Shown piece by piece: positions 1 through 13,391 of a stretch of DNA of 64,000 nucleotides (the first letter of the stretch is position 1; the number at the start of each line of letters is the position of its first letter). The stretch spans positions 30,886,622-30,950,621 of the forward strand of contig OZ012699.1 of the NCBI GenBank assembly GCA_963942565.1. Direction: 5' to 3'. The DNA is from Maea johnstoni. Its lineage: Eukaryota > Annelida > Polychaeta > Spionida > Magelonidae. Below the pieces are notes generated by a model. It saw nothing but the letters and a program-made list of their open reading frames with translations, did no database searches and was not told the origin of the DNA. Position numbers and translations under genes: made by a program.

Positions 1-1022
1 ACACAGTACGATTTAAGCCTCTAATTATCTGAGTCAACGCGGGTTACGGTACTGGGGTCAAGATTCCCACTCCCCAACTCCGCCTCCGTGTTATAAACAG
101 GGCATTGTATTTTACATATGGGAAAGGGACTTGGGGAGGGGGTGCGTATTATCTATGGGGTGCGTGTTGTATGCGGGGTAATACGGGTATGCCATTGATA
201 GATAAGTTGTCAAACCGGTATTGGAAAGGTGGTGGTGGGGTGTTATCCATTTATCATATCACTCATGACGAATTCTAATCATTTCTACTCAAAACAATTT
301 TCGTTTAGTAAGATCAATATAAAATATGACATACGATATTTCATATACACCCGTCCTAATTTGGTTGTTCCTGTTGAAAGATATCATTTATGAATTTTTG
401 TCATTCGGTATGATTTACAGACTCGTTTACAACTTTTTAAAGCTAAGATTATTAATGGGATAGGTTTGAGGAGGAAACACAGATGTATAAACCTCTTACA
501 CTTGGATGGTAGACTCTAATGCATTCTACACGAACTGTGATATAACAATTCGTAGCTTTGCTTGCTTTCTCCTCTGCCACTTAGGGATACGTAGTGACGG
601 GTGCCGTAGTAATCGGCGAACACCACCTACATACCCTTAGCCCCCATTGCCATTCTCATCACGCACCCCAACCTAATTGGAGTTGAAGAATGTCGTGAGA
701 GAAAGCTCGCAATCGTTCACTGCGCTGGATTCTCTCTTGGCAATAATGCAATTTCAATAAAAGTGCAACACAGTAATCGGCTTAGCATAATTGGCCAACT
801 AAACATTTGCAAGTTATTTGATTGAATAAATGTGGTCAGTTCATATATAAATTTGTCAAAATCGTAAATAGTTTAAAACATCTATTGAAAGGAATATTCT
901 TTATTTTACCAATTAGCGGAATTCAGTACTCTTTACACGTCTGTTGGAAACTTCCCATGTTGTTTTAAAGCTGCACATGAATATTAATTGACCTAGGTTC
1001 CGCAGGTTAGGTGCTAAATATA

Positions 1023-1025
<3 letters not shown>
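1..1025. other. Gene-free stretch
   Basis: I see no coding exon, RNA gene or clear repeat here. A short segment near 265-300 resembles the ends of the repeated blocks at 2385-2425 and 2965-3005, so it may be a remnant of the same repeat. Confidence 0.4.

Positions 1026-1104
<79 letters not shown>
1026..1104. repeat. (TA)n microsatellite
   Basis: An almost pure TA dinucleotide run, followed by a short interrupted TA tail to about 1130. Apparent Ile-Tyr reading frames across it are artefacts of the repeat. Confidence 0.95.
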
Positions 1105-1106
<2 letters not shown>

Positions 1107-2029
1107 GGGTATATATATATGTATATGCCATCAATGAAATATTTTGGGAATAAAGTCCATATACGAAAGAAAAACGTGGAAAGAATGTGTATGAGTTGGC
1201 CAGTAAGCATTTTGGTATGATTTTACCCACAAATTATTTCCAAATGATACTTTTATGTGGATATCCTCCCCCTCCCCCCAAAAATGATAAATATATTTTA
1301 AAAAAGGGCTTTTCTTTGAGCTGCTACGCTATGATTGTTAAGGAAATGTAAAAACAATACTATTTCAATAATTGTTGGAGGAAAACATATTCCAAAGGAG
1401 GCACAATCTTCGTTCAAACACGGATTAATTCCAAGCATACCCAAAGTGAGGTATGGGCATGAGGTGGTTCTCTAAAATATACATAGACATTAAGTTCCAT
1501 CACAATTTATTTTGATAAAGATAACTTTCAAATTATATCTATTTAAAGCCGGGTAGCTTATATACTGGCTGTATGGAAAACATTTTTTGGAACTATAGAA
1601 AAGTCCGAATTTTTTGTAAGCTCAAATATGCATGTAACCCATGCACCACCGTAGTATGCTGAATTGTTTGGGTTTGTTCAAATGCTCTCTCTCTCTAACC
1701 GCACAACCTTTGATTGTGTTTTTCCCAAGGGATGTGTCCGTACGCTCTTAGCGCCGATGCAGGCATTGTCCATTGTGTCCATGCCGCCTAAACCCTTTCG
1801 GTGCATGCCCAGGTTCCCTTTGATTACCCGGGTAAGCTACGCTACTACAGTGTGCGTGCTTCTGCCACCGGACAACCAACAAAGTCCGTGCAGTGCAACC
1901 CCATTGTGGAAGCAGAAGTTTGATATCGGTTGTACTATATATCGCCGGGTCGTCATACCACACCCGGCCGTGCTTGAGGATAAGAAATCAGCATCAAAAG
2001 TCCCCATTTGTTTAATTTTTTAAAATTAG

Positions 2030-2148
2030 TTTACGTTAAGAACCATCTAGATACACTCGTCCACCAAACTGCCAACTCAGAATTAGGCAAACGGGCGCGG
2101 CAACGGAGATCATGCGTTGCAAAGGATTGGGCCTCCTCTTTTATAATA
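2030..2148. repeat. Duplicated ~118-bp segment, copy 1
   Basis: This segment, which starts near ACGTTAAGAACCATCTAGAT, recurs at 4004-4122 with only a few differences. In both places it runs into a TATA-type tract. It is unidentified and may be a fragment of a mobile element. Confidence 0.6.
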
Positions 2149-2299
2149 TAGATAGAAAAGTACCCGTCCTGTGGACGGAAACCCTGAAATGTCTTATAAT
2201 GGCAAACATATCAGAGCACCCAGATATCCCTGACACCACACATTTAGGGTCATCTAACCTATGTATCAATAATTACGGCAAACAGATATACGGCAAACA

Positions 2300-2747
2300 G
2301 ATATACCATCAACAAATAAGATCAAGGTTTATAATACCGGTTGTAATAAAGAATATAGGCCTGTGTATGTTCATGATATCATTGATATATCTAATTATAA
2401 TCATTTCTACTCAAAACAATTTTCAAAGTGAAAGTATTGCATAACGTATGTCATTTGTACATCTATCTGTCCGACTGTCCCCCTCCCCCCTCTCGCGGTC
2501 TCTCTCCCCCCCTCTCTCTCATTGTATCTCTCTCCCTTCCCCTTCTCTCTCTCGTGCTTTATCTCTCTCTGTATCTCTCTCTCCCTCCCCCTCTCTCTCG
2601 TTGTATCTCTCTCTGTATCTCTCCCCCTCTCTCTCTCTCGGTGTGTGTGTCTCTCTCTCTCGCTCGTTGTATCTCTCTCTCGTTGTATGTCTCTCTCTCG
2701 TTATATAGCTCTCTGTATCTCTCTCCCCTCTCTCTCTCGTTCATTGT

Positions 2748-2791
<44 letters not shown>

Positions 2792-2825
2792 GTATCTCTC
2801 TCCCGGTGTATCTCTCTTCCCCCCC

Positions 2826-2873
<48 letters not shown>

Positions 2874-3050
2874 ACACCTGATATACCATCAACAAATACG
2901 TTCAAGGTTTATAATACCGGCTGTAATAAAGAATATAGGCCTGTGTACGCTCATGATATCACTGATATATCTAATTATAAACATTTATACTCAAAACTAT
3001 TTTCAAAGTGAAAGTATTGCATAACGTATGTCATTTATACATCTATCTGT
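2300..3050. repeat. Tandem duplication (~580-bp period) around CT-rich DNA
   Basis: A block of about 165 bp at 2300-2465 is repeated at 2880-3050 with high identity. The two are separated by CT-rich microsatellite DNA, so the repeat unit is unique block plus CT tract. The CT-rich part and its flanking CACACCTGA word recur at about 2872, 3363 and 3606. Confidence 0.7.
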
Positions 3051-3483
3051 CTGTCCGACTGTCCCCCTCCCCCCTCTCGCTGTCTCTCCCCCTCTGTCTC
3101 ATTGTAATTCTCTCCCTTCCCCCCCTCTCTCTCGCGCTGTATCTCTCTCTTCCTCTCCCTCTCTCTCGTTGTATCTCTCTCTGTATCTCTCCCTCTCTCT
3201 CTCGCTCGTTGTATCTCTCTCTCGTTGTATGTCTCTCTCTCGTTCTGTATAGCTCTCTGTATCTCTCTCCCCCCTCTCTCGTTCGTTGTAACTCTCTCTC
3301 TCTCTACCCTCTCTCTCTCTCGTTGTATCTCTCTTCCCCCCACTCTCTCTCTCTCTCTCTCGTCACACCTGAAATAAGTAACTATCTCTCCCTCTCTCTC
3401 TCGCTCGTCGTATCTCTCTCTCGTTGTATGTCTCTCTCTCGTTGTATAGCTCTCTGTATCTCTCTCCCCTCTCTCTCTCTCGT

Positions 3484-3514
<31 letters not shown>

Positions 3515-3546
3515 CCCTCGCTCTCTCTCGTTGTATCTCTCTTCCC

Positions 3547-3608
<62 letters not shown>

Positions 3609-3610
3609 AC
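2462..3610. repeat. CT-rich microsatellite complex
   Basis: Long (CT)n and CTCTCGTTGTAT-type tracts at 2462-2872, 3050-3363 and 3385-3606. The Ser/Leu-rich and Arg/Glu-rich frames across it are compositional and are not genes. Confidence 0.9.
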
Positions 3611-4003
3611 ACCTGAAATAAGTAACTATCTTAGCACATACGTTCCTTAGTCCTTCTACAGCATGTGCCCTGAGTGCTTGCTATTTTGATTCTCAAAACC
3701 CCATTGCAAATAAAACCGCAGGCTTGGACATGCACCACCTGCTGTTTTTGTTTTATACTTATGTTTCTAGACCTTATGATCTGCTTGCGTCATACTGTGG
3801 GACCCTGCACTGCACTGCGGCACATCAATGGCTGTTGTGGTTAGGGCCACATTGTTCTCAGCTATTTTGGGGTGGCTAGCCCCTAACCTACATTTCAACC
3901 TGATCAGGTGAGCACATGCTCTCCTCACCGGACCCCCCGGAGAGATATACGGTTCTAAAAATCATCATCAAAATCATCTTTTTGATTAATATTTTGAAAT
4001 GTG

Positions 4004-4226
<223 letters not shown>

Positions 4227-4314
4227 TACAGCCATAAGGTCATAAAATGAATTGGGTAATAGCAGTTACAGTGCAATTATGTTATAGTTGTGTAAATACT
4301 TGGTGGCGCCACCG

Positions 4315-5030
4315 AGGACTGTCGTGTAAATATGTAGTCATATAAATATTTAGTGGCACCACCTACATTCAAACCATAAAACTAATCTACTTTTTTCCAT
4401 CCTTTCCCTAAGGGCTATGAATTACCTTTATAAATATGAAAACAGAATCAAAATATCTTCTTTGGGGACAAAGCTATGGCCATTTTAGTGAGGAATGTCC
4501 ATTGAACAAGGTCATGTAAACATATTCTGGCGCCACCTACTATCAAACCATAAAACTAATCTACTCCTTTTTCATCCTTTCCCTTAGGGCTATCAATTAG
4601 CTTTATGATATGAAAACAGAATCAAAATATCTTCCTTGGGGACAATGTTATGGCCATTATAGTGAGGAATGTCCATTGAACAAGGTCATGTAAACATCTA
4701 GTGGCGCCACCTACTATCAAACCATAAAACTAATCTACTCCTTTTTCATCCTTTCCCTTAGGGCTATCAATTAGCTTTATGATATGAAAACAGAATCAAA
4801 ATATCTTCCTTGGGGACAAAGTTATGGCCATTATAGTGAGGAATGTCCATTGAACAAGGTCATATAAACATCTAGTGGCGCCACCTACATTCAAACCATA
4901 AGCTAATCTACTTCCTTTCCATCCTTAGCATTAGGGCTATCAATTACCTTTATAAATATGAAAACAGAATCAAAATATCTTATTTGGAGACAAAGTTATA
5001 GCCATTTTGGTGAGGACTGCCCTGGCCAGT
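4315..5030. repeat. 174-bp tandem repeat, about four copies
   Basis: The word GGGGACAAAG or its close variants recurs at 4463, 4638, 4812 and about 4986, a spacing of 174-175 bp. Each unit also carries GTGGCGCCACC, a run of ACCATAAAACTAATCTACT and TGTCCATTGAACAAGGTCAT. The middle copies are nearly identical and the outer ones more diverged, as expected for a small satellite-like array. No coding frame is present. Confidence 0.85.
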
Positions 5031-5059
5031 AATTCTGCTGGCCACTAGGTGGCGCCACA

Positions 5060-5615
5060 GGGTCTTAGAGGGGTCGGATTTGCGGGGTACCCGTCTAGAA
5101 TCGATCGCCACACCAAGTTACATACCCGTACCAAATTTGGCGCTTTTACCAAAAAGTGCACGATTCAATCACATATCTGCTGGACTACTACAGAATTTAT
5201 ATCGCTCCTACTGTTTATAATCATTTGATATCAAATGCATAGACATAAAACCTTAAGTCATCCTCAGAAAGATGATTGAACGAACATATAACTTCTATAG
5301 TTGACTGTTAGCAATATTGACTATGTACGATCCATATTGTTATACAGAGCATTGGTGTCGCAGCATCTCTTTGATATAATTCAAGTAATTTAAGTGATAA
5401 AAAAAGTAATTATTTATTATCATTCATATGGCAAATACTAGATACATGAAGTCGGCATATTTTCTGACGTGAAAGCTTAAGCCATGTACCAGTTAAGCTT
5501 TGGTAGTTTGTCTTGAAACTTTAGCGCAATACCTAGTGACCTATTGCCTCATGCGATATTAGTGGTGCCTTTACACAAACAGGAAATCATATTAGCAGAA
5601 ATACCATTGTTTGAA
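5060..5615. other. Unassigned intergenic DNA
   Basis: Nothing recognisable lies between the 174-bp array and the TTAA-flanked transposon. Confidence 0.4.
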
Positions 5616-5619
5616 TTAA

Positions 5620-8600
5620 GGGGGCTCGGGACCTTCGTTCTTTAATTGAGACTTCCATGTAAAGATTGACCAATATCTTGGTCATTGTACAAGAAAACCC
5701 CAATAAACTATATATTTTATGAAAGCTGAGAATCTGGAGGGTCAAATATCCTAAACATGTTTTATGATACCATCACAGTTCCCTGGGGGTGGGGCCTAAA
5801 GACAGTGATGCGGATTTCTAATACATATGTTTTTGCAAAGTACCTCCTGGCTTCAATAAAGGTTTAACACAGTTGATATTTATATATCATATAGAAAACA
5901 TCCTTGAGCAAATTCTAGTTTTTCATTTTTTTAAATTTTTGTTCCTAAAGGAATTTACAGCAAGTTAAAGTTGTGATCAATATTTTTTTGTTGAATCTTA
6001 CCTTTCTTCATTTTTGAAGTTGAATTAAGAAACAACTAGAGCAGATATAAAACAAATGAAAAACAAGAATTTGCCCAAGGATGTTTTTGGTCATGTGTCA
6101 AAATCTCAGCATTCTAAGATCAATATTGAATGAATGGGGGCCTTTTTAAAATGAGAAGTATGGTGATTTCAGAAAGCCTTCAAACCAGCTGTTAAAGCCA
6201 GCCCTGCATATCCTACAGCCTATTATGATGTTCTGCCCCTTTATGCAACTTTAAAGGATAATTTGGAATAAGAATATGATTTGCATGTATTGGTAGAATA
6301 CTTTGAATGTTTGATAGTTCACTTGGTACCTCAATTACTGGAATAAAAAGGGATTTTTAGCAAATATTTGGAGGTTTCTACTGGTAGAGGCTGGACCCCC
6401 TAGTGAGCACTCCTCCCCCCAGCTGATAAGGAAAGATAAGAGACTATTACTGACTGCTAATTGCATATTGGCTGTCTGGCAGTGAATCCGCTCCATAACA
6501 AGTACTCAGAGTCTGCATCTTCAATTGCTATGCCACTGTCATCTGAACTAGTGCTCAGCAGTCTAAGCTTTCTATAACTTGCACTATGAATGGTTAGTGA
6601 ATTCTCAGATTCCTCTTCCTCTAATGTATCCAAATCTTCTGGTACAGAAGATTTTTCATGCCATTCAAACCCCATCTTTCTCTTCCTTTTGGATCTATTT
6701 CCCATTGTAAGAATACATTAAGACTCTGTACTGTCCAGGGACCAGCATCTAAATGTTCTCTCCTAACCATACAGGAAACCCTCTTCACCTAGGTAAGATA
6801 TCCCAAACATCCTGCCAATCACACACCAGAATATATCTGGAGCATTTGATTGGTTTTACCTGAACTCACGGCTGTAATCCCCATAGGAAATTTGACCGGT
6901 TTAGTATACTGGCTGCACTCACTGACAGCAGCCAGCATCTGGCTAGTACGTCACTGGTTGCCAAGCAACTCAGCTTAACAAGATGGCTGCCATGCCTAGC
7001 AACGGTATCCTAACCAAGTATCAAACTCCTCTTTTTCAGTCTCTGAGCCCTACATGTGTTATACTAATTAACTGATACAAAGCAATAAAGATAACAAGTG
7101 TTGACAACATATGCCAGGCCTAGTATGACCTTTTGCACTAGCTTAAATTTCACTCTCACATTCCGTTCTCGTCTCCATGGAAGAAGCATGTAATACAGCA
7201 TCTTAATCAATTTCATCTTTTGAAAAAATGCAGAATTTGTTTTTGAAAATAACTGGAAAAAATATATTTCCTTAAACAGTACTTTAACAGCCAGAAAGTA
7301 CCACTCTTTTCTCAATTAAATTTGAAAGTTAGGAGAATTTTGCAATAGAGTATTACCCCTATGCTGTGTTCTAGGGCCTGAGCAGGGAGGATGTGAATCA
7401 GCCACTTGCTGTAATTCTCACCCAAATTTTTAAAATAGAAGAAAGGATGTAATATTTATGTATATTCTTGAAGACTAAGAAAACTTTTAAATTCTAGCAT
7501 CTTGTAAATAATGATCTCTGTAATTTCAAGTGTATTAAAGAGACAGGGTGGTTGACTATATGGGAATCAATTAAATATTTTTCTGATTTGCAATTTTAGA
7601 AATTTTATACTTGGAGATTATGGATATTGCTGTCAGTAATTGTTTATACCACTCTAAAAACCTGTATTTCTAAATAAACGAAATTTCTGTAATTTGATTT
7701 TTATTGTAAAGATTTAAAAGAAAATCTTATTGACAACTTTGAGGACTATCTTTAAAATCTTTCCTTTTTAACTTTGAATGAGTGGTAGTCAAATTTTTGC
7801 ATTTGAAGTTTCTCAACAGGTTTTCGCAGTTAAAATTGTGTCTGTGCTTGCAGTAATAGTATAATGTTGGTCTCATGTATAATCGGTTCATGTGAATGTG
7901 TAATGCAATGATTGTATTATGATGAATATCTTTTAGGGCTTTTCCATTTAATAAGGTAGGGGGGGGGGGGGGATGGTCAGGTCCCCCAACCCCCCATCAG
8001 ACCTAATGTTCCTGCTTCACCCCCCACCCCCCCCCCCCCCCCCCTCCCCTTCACACTGTCGATCCTAAACATTCCACTTAACCCTAGCTCTCCCCCAGTA
8101 CTTACTGATTTTACCCTGTTCTCCTCATGGGTACCCATAATACTTTCCTGTCACCCTTTCCCCAATGGATCTTAAATTTCCTACCTGATCTCCTTCTCCA
8201 CCACCCTGCCCTTTATTAAATGGATTAGACCTTATGCTATGCCAGAAATGTGTAGTACTTAAAGGTCACCTGTGCAACGTCGTCATCAATCTTTGATGGT
8301 GAGATATATCATGTCTTTTAACTGATATTTATTAAGGCCTGTGTAATTTACTAGTATCTACTATAATCACAGTTGAACATGTTTGGCTGACTTGAATAGA
8401 CAATCTATTGTTTATAATACTATCCAATGGTTATCATTACACATATTTAGTCACATTGTTTAAAAATGATCTAGCATTGATCTACATAAACCTCCAATAG
8501 TTATAAAACCACTGTTGGTAATCTTCAAGAATAGTTACAAGTGGCAATGTAAGGTTAGAACTCTAATCTGAGTGCTATAGGCCCATACACTGGTTCTGCA

Positions 8601-9561
8601 GGGTATGTAATGTGATACCAGCCCGGGAACATGGATATCACCCATATATGGAGGCCTGAGTGTTAATTTGATGTCCCATAGGAAATTTATCAATAGAGTG
8701 ATAATTACTAATTTAATTAGGTAATTGAAGCCACTAGTATTTTCTTAAGATATATAGCTATAAGATTGTATATAAAGCTGTATGTTTGACAAAGTAAGAT
8801 TTCAGCAATAAAAGGTTATTCTTGATAACTTTCAAATGTCTTTGATCGAGCATTCCCTGAACATTATCTATACAAAAAACATCAAAAGGTTCTATAACTT
8901 CTGTGTATAAGTAATTTTCAAAGGATATATTAAGTAAAAGCATATAAAAATGCTAGATTTTGGACATTTTTACTTGAAATACTGCTAATCATATAGGGCC
9001 CACTCTATAGCCCATGCCAGCAGACATCTGCTGCAAGCTGCAGGAAACCAGATACCCATGCATGCCTGTCACCCCGAGTGCAGCAGTGTTATGTTCAACT
9101 AAACCACTCACTCCATTACAGCCGTGAACTGTCTGACCTTCACCTGTAAAGCAAGACAGCTGATGCACAAGAATTACACCTTTTATTCAATAACTTAATT
9201 GCAATGCAATCATTGCTCAGTGCCTGTTTCCTGGGTAGCAGGATACTCCCATTTGATACAATACACATTGTGGTCCTGGCCAGGAACTGTAACCCCAATT
9301 CACACCCATCAGCTAGTAAAGCACACTCCCAGGAGATCAGATAAGGAAAGGATATAAAGATCTTAGATAAACATCCCAGCTGGGTGCCTGAGGATGTTCT
9401 CTCCTCTAGCAGTCAGCTTTTACAAAAGTCCTGTTTTTTGTCATTTGTAGATCTAGTAGAGAGTTCTAATTCCAAAGAATAAGTAGCAAACCTTTTCAGC
9501 TTTCACATATCAAAAAAACAAAAAAATGCCCTATTTAAAGGTGCGAAGGTCCCGTGCCCCC
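5620..9561. mobile_element. TTAA-flanked DNA transposon (Kolobok- or piggyBac-like), ~3.9 kb
   Basis: The left end at 5620 reads GGGGGCTCGGGACCTTCG. The reverse complement of the right end at 9561 reads GGGGGCACGGGACCTTCG, so the inverted repeat matches at 17 of 18 positions. TTAA flanks both ends (5616-5619 and 9562-9565), as expected for a TTAA target duplication. Termini beginning with G runs fit the Kolobok superfamily better than typical piggyBac ends, but I see no transposase. An internal inverted pair around AAACATCCTTG occurs near 5896 and 6085. Homopolymer G and C runs lie near 7960 and 8030. Most likely it is a non-autonomous or decayed element. Confidence 0.7.
6457..6705 (-). CDS. 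Small hypothetical ORF inside the TTAA element
   Basis: An 82-residue frame begins with a basic stretch (MGNRSKRKRK) and continues with an acidic, Ser-rich segment. I do not recognise a family. It lies inside the 3.9-kb TTAA-flanked transposon. It could be the first exon of an element-encoded protein, because a basic start followed by an acidic, disordered stretch is common at transposase N-termini. It could also be a chance frame. No clear partner exon was found. Confidence 0.3.
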   Translation of the reverse strand: MGNRSKRKRKMGFEWHEKSSVPEDLDTLEEEESENSLTIHSASYRKLRLLSTSSDDSGIAIEDADSEYLLWSGFTARQPICN

Positions 9562-9849
9562 TTAAGGGTGAAAGACAAAAAAACGCATCCATGGACGCTC
9601 TTTTCTGAAGGCACGTGTTCATTGCTATTTTTCACAATGATTCTGGGCATTGCCATGAAATCTTTTTCTCTCAACAACCGGAGATCATTGTAATTTTCCA
9701 GCAAATATATCTAAACAGGCGTTCACTACTGTTGTGCCCATTGTTCCAAGATCTGGTGTCTTTCCGAAGCAGACTATGATAAGTTAGGCAAATTCCAGGT
9801 TTACATTGGAAAGCGTATCCAGCCATTCCCACCACGGGCACCATGTAGT

Positions 9850-11022
9850 TCGTTTGGACTTGGATGGATGAGACTGGTTACATATATCCTTATAAAGAAG
9901 TTGCTGTTTACCATGACTATATTAAGGTTGAGTGAAGAGAGTATTATTAGACAAGTCTTTGTTGAAAGGACAAAACTAATCAAACATGATAGACGTATAA
10001 TAATTGAAAATGTTCACAATAGCCCAACTTTCGAGATATATAACGCTGCGTCTAGGATGGGTATTGTTAATATTCTGAGTGACATGACATGTGGAAGGAA
10101 AACCCTGTGTACCAAGAAAAGCTGGTCTAGATATGTGTGGGACAGGGCCTGGAAGCTGGAAGACCTCTACTGGTTGTCTACGTCGATTATCAAAAAAGAT
10201 AAGGACTTGCTGGTTAAAGCTATGGTCAAAACCAAATACTTGATTTGATGGGAGATGTCTGATAAATTTCCTTCTTTCTTAAGAACTTACGAAACGATGG
10301 CTAAGCTTGTGAGCCATGCCAGTAGGCCTAAATGTGACGATATCCGAATTAGAGGCCTAGTCCCAAGTTACAGGGCATGCTCAGAGTGCGACTTGCACCT
10401 GAAAGAGGACCTATCTAATATAGTTATGCAGTGTCCAGCTATGGAGAGGATACGGGGTGAAATGTATAATGAATTATCACTGTGTGATCAACGCATTGAC
10501 AAATTAATTGCTTATAGGCCACAAGAGGTTTTGGATGGTTAATAGGTAGACCAATTGAGGTTTTTAGTCACAATGAGATGTATTCTGTATGGTATATAAG
10601 TGGAAAGTAGGTCTGTGAAATGTACAGACAAACGTGCATGACAAAAGATAGGGCTGGAGTGGGATATGTGTATGTGTCCTCTGCAGTACTTCTGAGAGCC
10701 TACTCTTCTCAGACTCCTTTTGTTGTAGACTAATGTATTAACGTATTAGACTCAGGCAAGATTTAAGGTAGTGAGCTTCTTGCTCATTATCCGTATAAGT
10801 ACTTAAGGTAGTTAACTTATTATTCTCTATTATATTTTGATTTCTTGTGTCTATGCCTATCCAGGGATGGATGTGTTATAGCATGTATAGTGATGACATC
10901 ACACTACTGAACAGGCGTTTTTTGTTCTCTCTTAGTATTAATTATGTTTTTGTTATTTTTTTGTTTATATTGTGTATGTTTTAATTTATACTTGCAAGTA
11001 TGTCAATAAAGATACAAATACA
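9850..11022 (+). pseudogene. 3' end of a non-LTR retrotransposon (LINE), decayed
   Basis: A single frame from 9868 to 10542 reads like the C-terminal region after the reverse transcriptase of Jockey/CR1-type LINEs. It shows a Trp-rich stretch (SWSRYVWDRAWKLEDLYW) and a late Cys/His-type segment (ACSECDLHLKEDLSNIVMQC). It has one in-frame stop at 10246-10248, after which the same frame continues. The part after 10542 looks like a 3' UTR and ends with an AATAAA and an ATACAAATACAAAAG tail at about 11005-11022. No RT domain is present, so the copy is 5'-truncated. Its right end coincides with the left end of duplication copy A. Confidence 0.65.
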
Positions 11023-11139
11023 AAAGTTAGTATGAAAAACTAAGAAGCTAGGGTGCCCTATTCATGATATACTAAATAGTTAAAGTGCTACTAAAATGTG
11101 AGTTGTCCATTCATGATGTAATGTAGAGAAGGGATGTTC

Positions 11140-11385
11140 ATGAAAGTTCGAATTTGGAATTTCGTTTTACATCACATTTGTGCCAATTCTGGCTAAATTG
11201 CCACTAGCCAGTTGTACGTAGTGTAGGAGATCAGAGTATCCCACGAAAACCACCACCTAACCCTAAGTCACTGGCCATTTTCTCACATGCCAAGCCAGGG
11301 ATATGATTCGAACCTATGCAGTAGTGAGAGACAGCTGTCAGTGGCGGCGCCTCGGACCACACGGCCATCAGAGCAGGCCCCCATA
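11140..11385 (-). mobile_element. tRNA-derived SINE, copy A
   Basis: On the minus strand the head shows an A box (TGGCCGTGTGGTCCGAGGCG, near 11350-11370) and a B box (GGTTCGAATC, near 11305), followed by a body with GGCCAGTGACTTAGGG. The layout is typical of a Pol III tRNA-derived SINE. Related bodies lie at 17490-17735 and 51700-52230. Confidence 0.75.
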
Positions 11386-12256
11386 AAAGTCTGATGTACT
11401 GAAAAGGTACCTAGGTGAATGTGATATATTGAAAAATCAAGGGACTGGAAAAAGGTTTTGAGCTACGGGAGTCCTAACTTATGCATACTATTTATCTATC
11501 TAAGTAAACGATGTTTTTGTCTATGAGAGAGGAACAGCTGAGTGTGTTTGTATATAATAGCATAGATGGAATTGGTTAGCATAACATGATGAAATATTGG
11601 AAAGAGAGCTGCTGGTTTGTGCAACATGTTTACTTTATATACTTTTAAAATAGTGCTCTTAATGCCCCGATCTTGAGGTATTGCTAAGCTAGCTAGTATG
11701 GTTTCGTGCATGGTAAGCATGAACAGGCTAACAGACGCCCATCATCTAAAAAGTCATGAGTTGGGTCATAATATTTTAAACTCATTTAAAACCTAAACAA
11801 ACCATTGGGAACCAGCCTACATTCATTATAAATTTAAGGAGAAACACTACTAGGTTTGATTTAGATAAACATTTCTTCTAAAATTGTAACTCTTCAGATT
11901 TGCTCTAGTCCTAAATATATAGGCAATAACATACGTGGCTGCTTAAGAAGGGAATGGTTTATTTGATGTTAGATAGAGAGTACCAAATAACTTGGGGCTG
12001 TAGGTTAGACAATACCTTTAGAGGTGAAATTACATCCCTGACACTACATCTAATTAGGGTCTAATGAGAAGAGGTTTGGGGTGTAGTGTACAAATATTGT
12101 TACTTAAGTCCTCTAGGACGTAGATCATACACAACGCTCGAACAGATTAAGTTACGACTCTATGACAGCGCCAATTAAACGTAGAATAAGGTAATGTATA
12201 AACTAGTTTATACAGACATCAATATGTAGAGCTAGATACTGGAGCATGTTACTTAA

Positions 12257-13086
12257 TGCTGGTCTCCCACATACGAATTTAATGAGCGAACATACACCAT
12301 CTTAAGTGCACGCTTGAAGCCACGACTATTCTATAAAATGGCTGTTTTTCTCATCCGTGAGATATGTACGTTCAACTACGAAATCATACGACATCCCACG
12401 ACAGCATGTACGATTGATGTACGACTACAACATCACATGTGCGACATTGTACGCATCCTATTATAATATGTCGTAAGTAGGCGAACATATTCGCAGTTGG
12501 CTACAAATATGAAAGTGCGTATGTGTGTGAGTGTGTGCGAATATGCATGACATAAACACGAATCATTACGTCATGCATATCACTATATAAGCCAGTTGTA
12601 CGTCTACTTACGACAATATTCGAATAATTACGAATATGATCATCCTAAAAATGGCAAAGTTCGTAAGAACACTTCGATTTGTGGTGAAATCACCATCAAT
12701 TCGTGGCTTTGTACTATAATTTTTTGCCAATAACCTATTTTCACATTCTGAAGTGGGTCATGTATATAGTGGCACATTGTCGTTCATCAAATAAATGTAA
12801 GCAAATGTGCGTGAATGTACGATTACAGACGACAATGTACAACATATAACGACACAATGTTCAAGAATGTACGACAATGTTTGACAATGCACAATAAAAA
12901 TGACTTCCTTACGACAGTATTTTTGTCGCACCCAAAGATTTTACATGGAAAACTTTTTTTTAATCCACAGCATTACCTTACAAAAACCTAAGACTCACTG
13001 CGAACAACCGCGAGAACCCACGAAAAACTAGAATTTTATATTTTGCACCTTGTCGCACCTTGAAAGTCGTATGTTAGAGACCAGCA
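12257..13086. mobile_element. PIF/Harbinger-like non-autonomous element, copy A (830 bp)
   Basis: The ends are TGCTGGTCTCCCACATACGA and the inverted TGCTGGTCTCTAACATACGA. Both are flanked by TAA (12254-12256 and 13087-13089), the target duplication of PIF/Harbinger elements. Inside are many short ACGAC/GTCGT words, which look like subterminal binding-site repeats. There is no transposase ORF. A local paralogous site without the insert (TTACTTAAGTCC near 12100) supports the TAA duplication. Confidence 0.8.
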
Positions 13087-13321
13087 TAAGTCCCCTCCAA
13101 GCAGCCACTGGACGTACAATGCACGTACACTGTATGTTCGGTTTAGGTTCGCACTTATGAACGTACAATGTATATACAGTGTATGCACTGTTAAGGTTCG
13201 CACCCTACGCCAAAGTCGAACATTTGGATTATGTTCGGTTTAGATTCAGATAGATTTCCCCCAGAAAACTGATCTAAAACGTTTGCAACAGTACCTAGAA
13301 TATCCGATCTGTGGAGTTTGT

Positions 13322-13323
<2 letters not shown>

Positions 13324-13382
<59 letters not shown>

Positions 13383-13391
13383 TGTGTGTGT
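13324..13391. repeat. (GA)n/(GT)n microsatellite
   Basis: A GA run followed by a short GT run inside duplication copy A. The equivalent tract in copy B (19611-19644) is shorter. Confidence 0.9.

Noticed and set aside
1664-2023. 119-codon frame as a gene
   Set aside because: No family resemblance, no splice context and an overlapping frame on the other strand. Likely chance.
2428-3621. Long Ser/Leu-rich and Arg/Glu-rich frames
   Set aside because: Products of CT-repeat DNA. No domain, no start context, and similar frames occur on both strands.
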